DNA of 64,000 nucleotides from DATBDN01 sp036269895 (GTDB taxonomy: Bacteria > Actinomycetota > Thermoleophilia > Solirubrobacterales > Thermoleophilaceae). Of this stretch, positions 7,087 to 15,480 are shown piece after piece. The stretch spans positions 1 through 64,000 of the forward strand of contig DATBDN010000004.1 of NCBI GenBank assembly GCA_036269895.1. Direction: 5' to 3'. The notes below the pieces were generated by a model. That model was not told the origin of the DNA. It did no database searches and was given only the letters and a program-made list of their open reading frames with translations. The translations under genes and the position numbers were made by a program. Every line of letters begins with the position of its first letter. Within the stretch, counting starts at the first letter, position 1.

Positions 7087-10000
7087 GGCTTCTCCACCCC
7101 CTCCTTACAAGCGACATCGCCGACGGGTTCGGGTTCTTCCCCGCCCTCGATGTACGCCTTTACTTCCCACGTGACGCAATCCCGGTCTCCCAGAACTACG
7201 TTCACGTTGTCCGAGTAAAACGCCGGTCCGCAATGCTGTGTATTAGTACACGACCAATCCGGCGGCGGGGGACTCGGCGTGCTCTCTACCTTCTCTATGA
7301 AGAAGCGGATCCTGATAAAGCTCGCCGGCTGGTCGCAGTCAACGGTCGCACCAAGAATCAACAACCACTCATCACCGGACGGTGCCAGATCTTCGCCGCC
7401 CTCCGTCGACAGAGTGCAATGGTTCGGGTCCTCCTGCAAGTTGTCCCGCGTGTTCCAAGATCCGCAGAAACTTAGGCTTCCGCTTAGCACGGTCGTCTGA
7501 CTACCGGGGCGGTTCACGCGAAGGAAACAGATCCGAGTGGTCCCAGACCCTTGATCCTTGGTGAGCAGGCCGTGGTTCACAAGCGCGGCCAGTTCGGGTC
7601 CGCTGCCCGTATCCATTGCGCCAGCCTCGGACCGGGCTCGGAATGTGCCAACGTTAGAAACGATCGCTCCTGTCAGACCCTGCAGCGCCCCGGAAGACCA
7701 CGTCAGGTCTCCCCGATTGACTAACCATCTGCGGTTAAGCGTGACACTCCCACCAGTTGGCCCGCCGATCGTTCCGGTGTTCGTCGGGCATAACACCGTC
7801 TTGCCCGTGCCCGACATCGTTCCGCCGGTCCAATACAGCGAGCCGCAGATGTCGAGCTCGGCTGAACCCGTGAGCGCCCCCGAGAACAGTTTCAGGTTCC
7901 GCAGGGTCGAGGCCGTGGATGTCCCCTCGAGATCGAGCGTGCCGCCGTTGATCGCGATGTTGCCGTCCGGCGCGTCGAGCGTCACCGTGGAGATCGTCCC
8001 GCTATCGATGTCGATCTCGCCGTCGCCGTATGTCCTCAGCGAAGCGGGAGCGAGACACTGGTCGGGCGTCATCCCGAAGGTGAGCACGCCGCCCGCCTGC
8101 CAGGCCCCAGTCGGGCTCGTTAACGAGCACTGCGGGTCGTAGAGGCTTTCAATACCGAGCGCGCCGGCCTCGACGTCGACCGTGCCATGATTGTCGACCG
8201 GGATCTTGACGGTCGTCGTCGACGCGTCGCTCTTGCGCAAGGTCCCGGTGATGTGCAACCGAGGGAGCGGGCCGCTCGGGTAGACGTCGAGGGCGTTGCC
8301 AGAGCCGTTCAGAGTGAACGTCCCCGGGTCGTCGATCAACGCCGCCTTGTCGGCCAGGATCTGCCCGCCCGTGTAGGTCAGCGTGCCCTGGTTGCGGAAG
8401 GTGGCGCCGTCGATCGAGAGCGTGCCGCCGGAGACGGTGGCAGTCGCCGTCGGAGCGACGATCAGCGTGGCGCCGGGGTATGCGGTCATCCAGGCGCCCG
8501 AACCGACGGCGTCGAGCCGGCTCGCGACCGTGAGCGGCCCGGCGCCGCCGAAGCCGCCGCCGCGCCAGGTCAGCGAGTCGACCGTCGAACCGGTCTGCGC
8601 GTCGGTAAGGGTGAGGAAAGGCGCGTTGACGTTCGCCTCGAGCGCGCCGCCATGGATCGAGCCGGCGGTCGCGTCGCCGCCGTCGAAGAGCATGTGGCCG
8701 ATGAGCTGCGCCGACTGGCCGAGGTAGAACGAGCCGCCGTTGAAATCGACGGTCGCGCCCGACTCCGCCTGCCATGAGCCGCCGGCCGGCTGGCCGGCGC
8801 CGCCGCCGCCCTTAAAGCGGAGCGTGCCGGTCTGGGCATCGATCGTGCCCGTGCCCTCGTTGTCGACCGCGAACTCGACCGTCGTCGTCGCGCCGCCCTG
8901 GCTCTTGCGGATCACGCCAGTGTTGCGCAGCTGCGGGCGTGTGCCGCTCGGGTAGTACCAGAGCGCGGTTCCCTCACCGTTCAGAACGAGCGTCCCGGAG
9001 TTGTCGAGCAGCCCGGCGTTGTCGCCGGCGATCTGCCCGCCCGTGTAGGTCAGCGTGCCCTGGTTGCGGAAGGTGGCGCCGTCGATCGAGAGCGTGCCGC
9101 CGGAGACGGTGGCAGTCGCCGTCGGAGCGACGATCAGCGTGGCGCCGGGGTATGCGGTCATCCAGGCGCTGCCATCGCCGAGCGCGCGGAGTTGACTCGT
9201 GATCGTCAACGTGCCCGCGACGGAGATTCCGCCGCCGTGCCAGGTCAGGGAGCCAACGGTCGAGGCCGTCTGTGAGTCGGCGAGCGTGAGCGCCGTGCCG
9301 TGGCTTGAGACGTCGAGGGCGGCAGCGCCGCCGAGCGAGCCGGCCGTGGCCCCGTCGCCGACGTAGATCGTGGCGCCGTCGGCCGCGCACGCGCGGTCGC
9401 TCGAGCCCGGCGCGCGGCTCGCCGACCAGTTCCCCGCAGTCGTCCACTGGCCGTCGCCGGCGCGGCCGTTCCAGACATCGGTGCAGCTGCCGGCTGCCGC
9501 CGGGGCGACGACGCCCGAGGCGGCGCTGGTCGCCGAGACGCCGGCGGGCGAAGCCGAGTTCGAAGCGGTCACGACCGCGCGCAGCGTGTTGCCGACGTCG
9601 GCCGCGACGACGACGTAGGTCGTCTTGGTCGCACCGGCGATGTCGGCGCAGCTCGCCCCGCTCGCGTCGCAGCGGCGCCACTGGTAGCTGTAGGTCTGCG
9701 GCGTCGTCCCGCCCCAGGCGCCGCGGTGGACGATCGTCGTCTGGCCCTGCTCGGGCGTGCCGACGAGCGTCGGCAGCCGGGTATTGACAGGAGCCGCGGC
9801 TCCGACGACCGCCGTGGCGGCGGAGCTCGCCGTCGTCGAGCCGCCGGAGTTGGCGGCGGTGACGGCCAGGCGCAGCGTCCCGCCGACATCGGCCGAGACG
9901 AGCACGTACGTCGAGCTGGTCGCGCCGGCGATGTCGGCGCAGCTCGCGCCGCCGGAGTCGCAACGGCGCCACTGGTAGGCATATGAGATCGGCGCGGCGC

Positions 10001-11471
10001 CGGACCAGCTGCCGGCGTCGCCCGTGAGCGTCTGGCCATCCTGCGCGCCGCCTGAGATCGTCGGCGACGAGTTATTGGTCGGCGCGCCGCCGGTCACGAC
10101 CGCGCTCGCCGGTGACGGCTTGTTGGCGGAGCCGGCGACGTTGCTGGCGCTGACGACGACGCGCACGGTCTGGCCGACGTCGGCGCCGGCGACCGCATAG
10201 GTGTCTTGGGTCGCGCCAGTGATGTCGGCGCAGCCCGCGCCGCCGGAATCGCAGCGCTGCCACTGGTAGGCGTAGCTGAGCGGGGTCGTACCGCTCCAGC
10301 TGCCCTTGTCGGCGGTCAGCGTCTGGCCGGCCGCCGCGGTCCCTGCTAGCGACGGCGCCGCCGTGTTGGCGGGCGCCGTGCCGGCAACGGTCGCCGTCTG
10401 CCCCGAGGTCGCCGTCGAGTTGCCGGCGCTGTTCGTGCCCTTGACCTTTACCTGCAGCTTCTGGCCGACGTCCGGGCTCGTCAGCGCGTAGGTCGCGCCG
10501 GTGGCGCCGGAAACGTCGGCGCAGTTTGCGCCGGCTGAGTCGCAGCGCTGCCACTGGTAGCCGAACGTGATCGGGCTGAGCCCCGACCAGCTGCCGTCCG
10601 AGGTCGTCAGCATCTGGCCGTCCTGCGCCGTTCCCGTCAGCTGCGGCAGCGCCGTGTTGACCGGGAAGTTGGCGGCGTTCCAGTGCGCCTCGATCTGGGC
10701 GGCGCTGAGCGCGCTCGTGTAGAAGGCGACGTTCGAGAGCGAGCCCGCGAAGAGCGGGTCGCTCGTCGAGCGCGACTTACCGAGCCAACTGTTGGTCGTC
10801 GCGCCGAGCGTCGCCGGGTTGATCGTGGCGCCGCTCTGGCTCGCCGCGAGCGCGCCGTCGACGTAGAGGCGCAGCGTGCCGGCGCTGTCCTCGGTAACGG
10901 CGAGGTAGTGCCAGGCGCCAGCGGCGAGCGTCGTCGTGTCGACACTGAAGACGGTGCTCGAGCTCGAGCGGATCTCGAAGCGCAGCGGGTGATTGGTCGC
11001 CGTCGAGGCCGGCGTCAGGAACATGTAGCTCGTGTTCGACGAGCCGAAGTAGAAGACGCGCTGGTTGTACGAGGCGCCGCCGGTCCAGTTGACCCAGGCC
11101 TCGGCGCTGAAGGCGCTCGCGCCAGACAAGGGCGTTGACGGGATCGTCGCCACCGAGCTCGAGCCGTTGAAGCTCCCGGCCTTCGAGCCGCCGAACGGCC
11201 CGGCGCCGCCGAGCGTGATCGCGGTGTTGGTGGCGTTGCGGGTGCCGGCTGAATCGCTGAGGGTCGTGGCGCCGGCCGCCTCGTCGAAGCGGTACTGGGT
11301 CGCGGGACTGTCGCCCGCGACTGTGGTCTCGTAGGTCGTGTAGGGCTCGACCGGGCCGGACGCTGTCGCGGCGACGACGGCGAGCAAGGCGACGGCGAGG
11401 GCGGTAGCGAGGCCGAGCTTGCGCGTCCGTGCGAGCGCAGCCGTCAGCGTCCGGCGAAGACCAGCGAGCAT
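7083..11471 (-). CDS. giant secreted LamG / Ig-like / beta-repeat protein
   Basis: A 1462-aa exported protein. Residues 1-38 are a signal sequence, with an RTRK-type basic region and an ALAVALLAVVAATA core. Residues 55-265 are a LamG/concanavalin-like domain (FNGSSSVATIP, AWHYLAVTED, LYVDGAL). About 270-660 hold four Ig-like repeats marked by GYQWQRCD and cysteine pairs in C..C(A)D. A Cys-bounded region then leads into pectate-lyase-like beta passes (GTLSIDGATFRNQG) to about 1300, and a Cys-rich C-terminus. The start at ATG 11471 has a strong GAGGAGG site. A 139-bp exact repeat within it shows recent duplication. The likely role is a cell-surface or matrix adhesin; no catalytic residues are evident and no sortase or membrane anchor is seen. 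Confidence 0.85.
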   Translation of the reverse strand: MLAGLRRTLTAALARTRKLGLATALAVALLAVVAATASGPVEPYTTYETTVAGDSPATQYRFDEAAGATTLSDSAGTRNATNTAITLGGAGPFGGSKAGSFNGSSSVATIPSTPLSGASAFSAEAWVNWTGGASYNQRVFYFGSSNTSYMFLTPASTATNHPLRFEIRSSSSTVFSVDTTTLAAGAWHYLAVTEDSAGTLRLYVDGALAASQSGATINPATLGATTNSWLGKSRSTSDPLFAGSLSNVAFYTSALSAAQIEAHWNAANFPVNTALPQLTGTAQDGQMLTTSDGSWSGLSPITFGYQWQRCDSAGANCADVSGATGATYALTSPDVGQKLQVKVKGTNSAGNSTATSGQTATVAGTAPANTAAPSLAGTAAAGQTLTADKGSWSGTTPLSYAYQWQRCDSGGAGCADITGATQDTYAVAGADVGQTVRVVVSASNVAGSANKPSPASAVVTGGAPTNNSSPTISGGAQDGQTLTGDAGSWSGAAPISYAYQWRRCDSGGASCADIAGATSSTYVLVSADVGGTLRLAVTAANSGGSTTASSAATAVVGAAAPVNTRLPTLVGTPEQGQTTIVHRGAWGGTTPQTYSYQWRRCDASGASCADIAGATKTTYVVVAADVGNTLRAVVTASNSASPAGVSATSAASGVVAPAAAGSCTDVWNGRAGDGQWTTAGNWSASRAPGSSDRACAADGATIYVGDGATAGSLGGAAALDVSSHGTALTLADSQTASTVGSLTWHGGGISVAGTLTITSQLRALGDGSAWMTAYPGATLIVAPTATATVSGGTLSIDGATFRNQGTLTYTGGQIAGDNAGLLDNSGTLVLNGEGTALWYYPSGTRPQLRNTGVIRKSQGGATTTVEFAVDNEGTGTIDAQTGTLRFKGGGGAGQPAGGSWQAESGATVDFNGGSFYLGQSAQLIGHMLFDGGDATAGSIHGGALEANVNAPFLTLTDAQTGSTVDSLTWRGGGFGGAGPLTVASRLDAVGSGAWMTAYPGATLIVAPTATATVSGGTLSIDGATFRNQGTLTYTGGQILADKAALIDDPGTFTLNGSGNALDVYPSGPLPRLHITGTLRKSDASTTTVKIPVDNHGTVDVEAGALGIESLYDPQCSLTSPTGAWQAGGVLTFGMTPDQCLAPASLRTYGDGEIDIDSGTISTVTLDAPDGNIAINGGTLDLEGTSTASTLRNLKLFSGALTGSAELDICGSLYWTGGTMSGTGKTVLCPTNTGTIGGPTGGSVTLNRRWLVNRGDLTWSSGALQGLTGAIVSNVGTFRARSEAGAMDTGSGPELAALVNHGLLTKDQGSGTTRICFLRVNRPGSQTTVLSGSLSFCGSWNTRDNLQEDPNHCTLSTEGGEDLAPSGDEWLLILGATVDCDQPASFIRIRFFIEKVESTPSPPPPDWSCTNTQHCGPAFYSDNVNVVLGDRDCVTWEVKAYIEGGEEPEPVGDVACKEGVEKP
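8358..8496. repeat. 139-bp exact direct repeat, copy 1
   Basis: Identical base for base to 9030-9168, 672 bp away in the same orientation and the same reading frame of the giant surface protein. It encodes 46 residues of a beta-repeat unit. Confidence 0.95.
9030..9168. repeat. 139-bp exact direct repeat, copy 2
   Basis: Second copy of the repeat at 8358-8496. The flanking units are only similar, so the perfect identity indicates a recent duplication or gene conversion. It is a site for expansion or contraction of the protein by recombination. Confidence 0.95.
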
Positions 11472-11742
11472 CCAAGCCCTCCTCGGTGCGGGACGGCCGC
11501 GGGCAGCCGCCGCAAGTCCAGATTCCGTCCCCGGCGCACCGAAAACGGATGATCTGTCGACGGTAACACCAGACGACGCGGTGTGGCATTTTTTGGGTAA
11601 GCAGCTTGTCTAGTGGGCGAACCCCGCCGCGCCGCGCGACGGACCAGGTGTCGCGTCGGACTTGGGCCGAGGCTCGGGGGCCACAATCCGATGCAGACGC
11701 AAGTGTCCGGTCATTGGCCGCCGATCTGTGCGACCTCTGGAA
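11472..11742. other. upstream region of the giant surface gene
   Basis: About 270 bp with no gene. On the minus strand it should hold the promoter of the 7083-11471 gene; a run of six T (plus strand) near 11590 is the only AT-rich patch. I see no operator or riboswitch. Confidence 0.4.
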
Positions 11743-11790
11743 GCAGGCCCGGCAGGATTCGAACCTGCAGACCTAGGGACTAGGAGCGCC
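11743..11790 (-). repeat. 3' fragment of tRNA-Arg(CCT)
   Basis: On the minus strand this reads CTCCTAG (anticodon loop with CCT), 3' anticodon stem, variable loop, a complete T arm (GCAGG TTCGAAT CCTGC) and the acceptor 3' strand. The 5' half of a tRNA does not follow: the sequence upstream cannot pair. tRNA-Arg(CCT) is a known integration target, so this looks like an attachment-site scar. Confidence 0.65.
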
Positions 11791-11866
11791 TCACTTCGAA
11801 GTCCGCGTTCCGAGAATCGATGTCATATCGATGTCACGCCGGAGCACCGAACAGCTGGACCGAACG

Positions 11867-11892
11867 AAAAAACCCCGCCGTAGCGGGGCTTT
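11867..11892 (-). terminator. intrinsic terminator of tRNA-His
   Basis: On the minus strand a 6-bp GC stem (CCCCGC/GCGGGG, loop TACG) is followed directly by six T. It lies 7 nt beyond the tRNA-His 3' end. Confidence 0.85.
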
Positions 11893-11898
11893 ACGAGG

Positions 11899-11972
11899 GG
11901 TGAGCGAGGGGACTCGAACCCCCGACCGCCTGGACCACAACCAGGAGCTCTACCAGCTGAGCTACGCCCACC
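11899..11972 (-). tRNA. tRNA-His (GTG)
   Basis: A complete cloverleaf. The acceptor is GTGGGCG/CGCTCAC with the extra G at position -1 opposite discriminator C, which is diagnostic for tRNA-His. The D arm is GCTC/GAGC, the anticodon stem CCTGG/CCAGG with loop TTGTGGT (anticodon GTG), and the T arm is GGGGG TTCGAGT CCCCT. CCA is not encoded. Its 3' half is duplicated at 395-441, marking it as the target of the integrative element to its 3' side. Confidence 0.97.
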
Positions 11973-12018
11973 AAGCGGGGCCGAAGTCTAGCCCGGCCCC
12001 GCCCGGCGTTCGTAACAG

Positions 12019-12786
12019 TTACAAGCTGCGCCAGTGCGTCGCGCTGTAGCCCGAGCCCGAGCGCATGTCGGTGTGCCAGTGCGGGCCGCGGCCGCCGCCA
12101 CCCGACGTATCGAGCCGCAGGCCGGCGATCACTGCATAGGCGTGGCCGCCGTTGTAGTAGACGGTCATCCAGCTGCCCTTGCCGCCAACGCCCCAGCTGC
12201 CGAACTCGCCCGACGACAGCGCCCGGTTCAGCAGGCCGGCGCCATGCAGTGCGTAGGAGACGGTGCCCGAGCAGTCGTAGCCCGAGTCCTCCCACTGGCC
12301 GTGGCCGCCGCCGTACTTGTACGGCTTGCCGACGATCCGGTTGGCCGCGGCGATCGCGTCCTTCACCTCCTGCGGCGCGTCCGATGGCGCGACGGCGTGC
12401 AGGCCGTCGGACGACATCGTCGCGTGCGAGCCCGGACCGACCTCGGTGGTGGGCGGCTCGTCGGCCGTGTACGAGTAATGCGCCGCCATCGCGCGCCGCA
12501 TCACCGCCGCGTCGGAGCGCGTCAGCACGCCGTTGACCGGCAGGTGCTGGGCCTGCTCGAAGCGACGGACGTTCCAGCGCGTGTTGCGCCCGAAGTTGCC
12601 GTCGACGCTCGTGTTGAAGCCCATGTGGTTGAGCCACGACTGCAAGACCTTTACGTCGTGGCCGGTTGAGCCCGTCGACAGCGTGTGATCGCCGAACTGC
12701 GCGAACGCCGTCGCGGGCATGACTACAAGCGCCGCCACCGCGACGGCTGTTGCAATGCGAGCACCTGCCCGCAACCCCAGTTTCAT
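12019..12786 (-). CDS. secreted peptidoglycan-binding NlpC/P60-type hydrolase
   Basis: A 255-aa exported protein. It has a signal peptide (residues 1-30, AVAVAALVVMPATAFA), a PG_binding_1 domain at about 36-100 (GSTGHDVKVLQSWLN, VDGNFGRNT, QHLPVNG) and a C-terminal papain-like NlpC/P60-type domain from about 140. Cys172 in YDCSGTVSYAL is the nucleophile; the His in GGHAYAV is the likely base. Family members cut peptide stems of peptidoglycan outside the membrane. Its 5' leader carries a c-di-AMP riboswitch, so expression probably answers to the second messenger tied to wall and osmotic state. Confidence 0.9.
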   Translation of the reverse strand: MKLGLRAGARIATAVAVAALVVMPATAFAQFGDHTLSTGSTGHDVKVLQSWLNHMGFNTSVDGNFGRNTRWNVRRFEQAQHLPVNGVLTRSDAAVMRRAMAAHYSYTADEPPTTEVGPGSHATMSSDGLHAVAPSDAPQEVKDAIAAANRIVGKPYKYGGGHGQWEDSGYDCSGTVSYALHGAGLLNRALSSGEFGSWGVGGKGSWMTVYYNGGHAYAVIAGLRLDTSGGGGRGPHWHTDMRSGSGYSATHWRSL

Positions 12787-12799
12787 GTTTGGACCGGCT

Positions 12800-12960
12800 C
12801 CTCTCTTCCAAGAGCGCCTCCGGGGTTAGCTGACGGGCTCGCACGGGAAAGAGTCGCGCTACGCCTTTTTCAAGGCGATTCGCCCCTACAACCAACATTT
12901 GGGTCCCCCGGTCGCGTCCCCGCTAGGGGCGGGTCGGCGATTAGGCAAAGGTTCCGTTTT
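12800..12960 (-). promoter_or_regulatory. c-di-AMP riboswitch (ydaO-yuaA class)
   Basis: The minus-strand leader of the NlpC/P60-type gene holds the hallmark pieces of the ydaO motif in order: AATCGCCGA near 12941, GGGGGACCCA at 12909-12900, a GGGGCGAATCGCC segment, a GGC...GCC hairpin, and CCGTCAGCTAACCCCGG ending at 12818. In actinobacteria this class often precedes cell-wall hydrolases and is usually an OFF switch for c-di-AMP. Confidence 0.9.
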
Positions 12961-13061
12961 CATGCCGAACACCCACAGGCATGCGGTTGTTGCGGCGCGG
13001 AAAAGGTAGCGCAGATCGCAACGAGAGGCTCAGCCGCCGGGGGCGAGGCTACGATCGCCGC

Positions 13062-13910
13062 GTGCCGAGGACTCTGCTGGCTCTCCTCGCGGGCGCCTTT
13101 GCGCTGGGGCTGATCGGCGTGGCGATGGCCTCCGGCCACGACGCCAGCCGCCCCGGCGGTGCGCCGCTCGCGATCAATCCTGCTGCCGTCGTGACCGACA
13201 CGGTGTCCGTGCCGGCTGCACGCGGAACCGTGCTTGCGGAGATGACACGGCGGCTGGGCACGCCGCGGCGCGTCATTCTCGAGGCGCGCAAGCATGCTCG
13301 CCAGCTCGCGCGCCTGATGGCACAGGTACGCGCGCGCGAAGCCGCTGCACGCGCGGCGGCTGCCGCAGCCGCGGCGACGCGCCGAGCCGCTGCCCAGCGC
13401 GCGGCGCCACAACCGTCGTACTGGTTCGACTCGCAGGCGGCTGCCGTCGCGAACTCGACCCCGGGCTCGCCGGCAGAGAACGCCTGGCTTCGGGGTGGCC
13501 GCGGCGGCTGGGTCGAGGGCAGCGGCTTCGCTCGTGCGCCGGTGAACGCGCCCGCCGCGATCAAGCGCGTGGTCCAGGCCGGTAACCAGATCGCTCGCTC
13601 GCCGTATCTCTGGGGCGGCGGCCACGGAGCGTGGCAGGACAAGGGCTACGACTGCTCGGGATCGGTCAGCTATGCACTTGCGGCGGGCGGAATGCTCGGC
13701 TACACGCAAACGTCGGGCCAACTCATGAACTGGGGCGTGCAGGGCCCTGGTCGCTTGCTCACGATCTACGCCAGCGCGACCCACGTCTTCATGTACGTCG
13801 CCGGCATGCGCTTCGACACGAGCGGCCGCGCCGGCGACCATGCCAGCCGCTGGCAGCTGGCCAACCGCTCTGCAGACGGCTTCGTCGCACGGCACTATCC
13901 CGGCTTGTGA
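13062..13910 (+). CDS. exported NlpC/P60-type hydrolase with coiled coil
   Basis: A 282-aa protein from GTG 13062; the frame is open to ATG 12981, but TACGAT six nt before the GTG and the hydrophobic segment right after it favour the shorter, leaderless start. Residues 5-24 are a signal/anchor, 60-115 an Ala/Arg-rich coiled coil, and 170-282 the catalytic domain with Cys198 in YDCSGSVSYAL. It resembles the divergent neighbour at 12019-12786 but lacks the peptidoglycan-binding domain and the riboswitch. GTGA overlap joins it to the SDR gene. The likely role is peptidoglycan remodelling outside the cell. Confidence 0.85.
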   Translation: MPRTLLALLAGAFALGLIGVAMASGHDASRPGGAPLAINPAAVVTDTVSVPAARGTVLAEMTRRLGTPRRVILEARKHARQLARLMAQVRAREAAARAAAAAAAATRRAAAQRAAPQPSYWFDSQAAAVANSTPGSPAENAWLRGGRGGWVEGSGFARAPVNAPAAIKRVVQAGNQIARSPYLWGGGHGAWQDKGYDCSGSVSYALAAGGMLGYTQTSGQLMNWGVQGPGRLLTIYASATHVFMYVAGMRFDTSGRAGDHASRWQLANRSADGFVARHYPGL

Positions 13911-14758
13911 GCAAGGGCTACATACTCATCACGGGCACCTCGTCGGGAATCGGCGAGGCCTGCACCCACCATCTCGCCGGCCTCGGCTTCAACGTCTTCG
14001 CGGGCGTCCGCAAGCAGGAGGACGCCGAGCGCATCGCCGGGCCGCGCGTCGAGCCGGTGATAGTCGATGTGACCGACGATGCGTCGGTGTCCGCAGCCGC
14101 CGAGCACATCCGCGCAGGCGCGGGCAACACCGGCCTGGCGGGACTTGTCAACAACGCCGGCATCGCGGTCGCCGGGCCGCTCGAGTTCGTCGCGCTCGAC
14201 GAGTTCCAGCGCCAGCTCGAGGTCAACGTGACCGGGGTGCTGCGCACAACGCAGGCGATGATCCCGCTGCTGCGTCAAGCCCGCGGGCGGATCGCCAACA
14301 TCAGCTCGATAGGGGGCCGGGTCGCGATCCCGCTGGTGGGCCCCTACAACGCGTCGAAGTTCGCGCTCGAGGGGATGAGCGACGCGCTGCGGCGTGAATT
14401 GCGGCCGTGGGGCATCCGCGTAGCGCTGATCGAGCCGGGTGCCGTCGCCACGCCCATCTGGGACAAGGGCGTCGACCAGGCAGAGACGCTCGAGCGCGAG
14501 GCACCGCCTGAGGTTCGCGAGCGCTACGGCGAGGTCATGGACGCGATTCGCAAGCAGTCCGAGAAGAACCGCACCGACGGCGTGCCGCCACAGGAGGTCG
14601 CCGAGGCGGTCGCGCACGCGCTGACCGCCGACAAGCCCAAGACGCGCTACCTGATCGGTCGCGACGCGAAGATGCGCGGACCGGTGGCGAAGATGCTGCC
14701 CGACCGCTTGATGGATGCGGCGATTGCGCGCGCGCTTGGGCAACGCAAGGCAGGCTGA
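13907..14758 (+). CDS. short-chain dehydrogenase/reductase
   Basis: A 283-aa classical SDR. The cofactor motif TGTSSGIG is at residues 9-16, NNAG near 83-86, the catalytic Ser in NISSIGG and YNASK near 149-153. The substrate cannot be read from sequence; the C-terminal half resembles retinol/steroid-type SDRs. The chosen GTG at 13907 overlaps the stop of the preceding hydrolase gene (GTGA), indicating coupling rather than shared chemistry. Confidence 0.88.
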   Translation: MSKGYILITGTSSGIGEACTHHLAGLGFNVFAGVRKQEDAERIAGPRVEPVIVDVTDDASVSAAAEHIRAGAGNTGLAGLVNNAGIAVAGPLEFVALDEFQRQLEVNVTGVLRTTQAMIPLLRQARGRIANISSIGGRVAIPLVGPYNASKFALEGMSDALRRELRPWGIRVALIEPGAVATPIWDKGVDQAETLEREAPPEVRERYGEVMDAIRKQSEKNRTDGVPPQEVAEAVAHALTADKPKTRYLIGRDAKMRGPVAKMLPDRLMDAAIARALGQRKAG

Positions 14759-14790
14759 TCGACATCGACGCGCAGGAGATCCGCGAGCTC

Positions 14791-15168
14791 GTGGAGCGAT
14801 GGTTCACCGCGCTTGACGAGCGGCGCGCGGACGTCCTGGTCGGGATGTGCAACTCCGACGTTGCCATCCGCCCGTTCCTGGCGCGCCAGACCGTCGACGC
14901 CGTCGGCTACTACGGACACGACGGGATCCGCCAGTGGGTCGACAGCCTGGACGCCGACACGCGGATCGAGCTCGAGCTGATCTCGATCGAGGTCACCACC
15001 GAGCAGTCGGCCGTCGTCGAAGCCGAGGTGTGGTTCGCGCGCGAAGCGACGCGTACGGGTGGGCTGACGTTCTCGCTGTGGCGGTTCGACGCCGGCAAGG
15101 TCTCCGAAGCGATCGGCTACGGCAGCAAGGAAGAGGCGCTCGACGCCGAAGCCGGCGGCTGGCACTAG
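14791..15168 (+). CDS. SnoaL/NTF2-like protein
   Basis: About 125 aa with the cone-shaped NTF2 fold pattern: an N-terminal helix (VERWFTALDERRADVLVGM), a middle with GHDGIRQWVDSLDA, and C-terminal strands (SAVVEAEVWFAREA, LTFSLWRFDAGKV). The N-terminus probably extends upstream (DAQEIREL precedes it in frame) to a non-ATG start at 14755, overlapping the SDR stop. Such proteins are small-molecule binders or isomerases; no specific reaction can be assigned. Confidence 0.7.
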   Translation: MERWFTALDERRADVLVGMCNSDVAIRPFLARQTVDAVGYYGHDGIRQWVDSLDADTRIELELISIEVTTEQSAVVEAEVWFAREATRTGGLTFSLWRFDAGKVSEAIGYGSKEEALDAEAGGWH

Positions 15169-15186
15169 CGCGCCTTGCCTGCCTAC

Positions 15187-15414
15187 ATGGGGACGCTGGA
15201 TCCGGGAATAAAGCAGCACATGCAGCGCTATATCCAGTCCCTGGGGCTTTCTGCGCGCTGGTGGTGGGGTGCCGTCGGCGGCTGCGTCCTCATCGCGCTC
15301 ATCTTCCTGGCCGCCGGCTCGACAGCCGCGGCGCTCGTTTGCATCGTCTGCGCCATCGGGATTGCAGCACTCGCGCTCTACGCAGGGTCCTCTCGCTCGA
15401 CCGAGCAGCCCTGA
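15187..15414 (+). CDS. small two-helix membrane protein
   Basis: A 75-aa protein with two predicted transmembrane helices: SARWWWGAVGGCVLIALIFL and AAALVCIVCAIGIAALALYA. An upstream TTG at 15175 is a weaker start. It lies between the SnoaL-like gene and the ECF sigma gene on the same strand. Family not recognised. Confidence 0.55.
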   Translation: MGTLDPGIKQHMQRYIQSLGLSARWWWGAVGGCVLIALIFLAAGSTAAALVCIVCAIGIAALALYAGSSRSTEQP

Positions 15415-15480
15415 CGGCCCGCGTCTCCGCGGCCCTCGGCGTGAAAGGAACCGGCCCAAGCCGGACACTTAGCCAAGGGA

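Noticed and set aside
11743..11790. A complete tRNA-Arg
   Set aside because: Only the anticodon loop to the 3' end is present; the sequence on the 5' side does not form D or acceptor arms.
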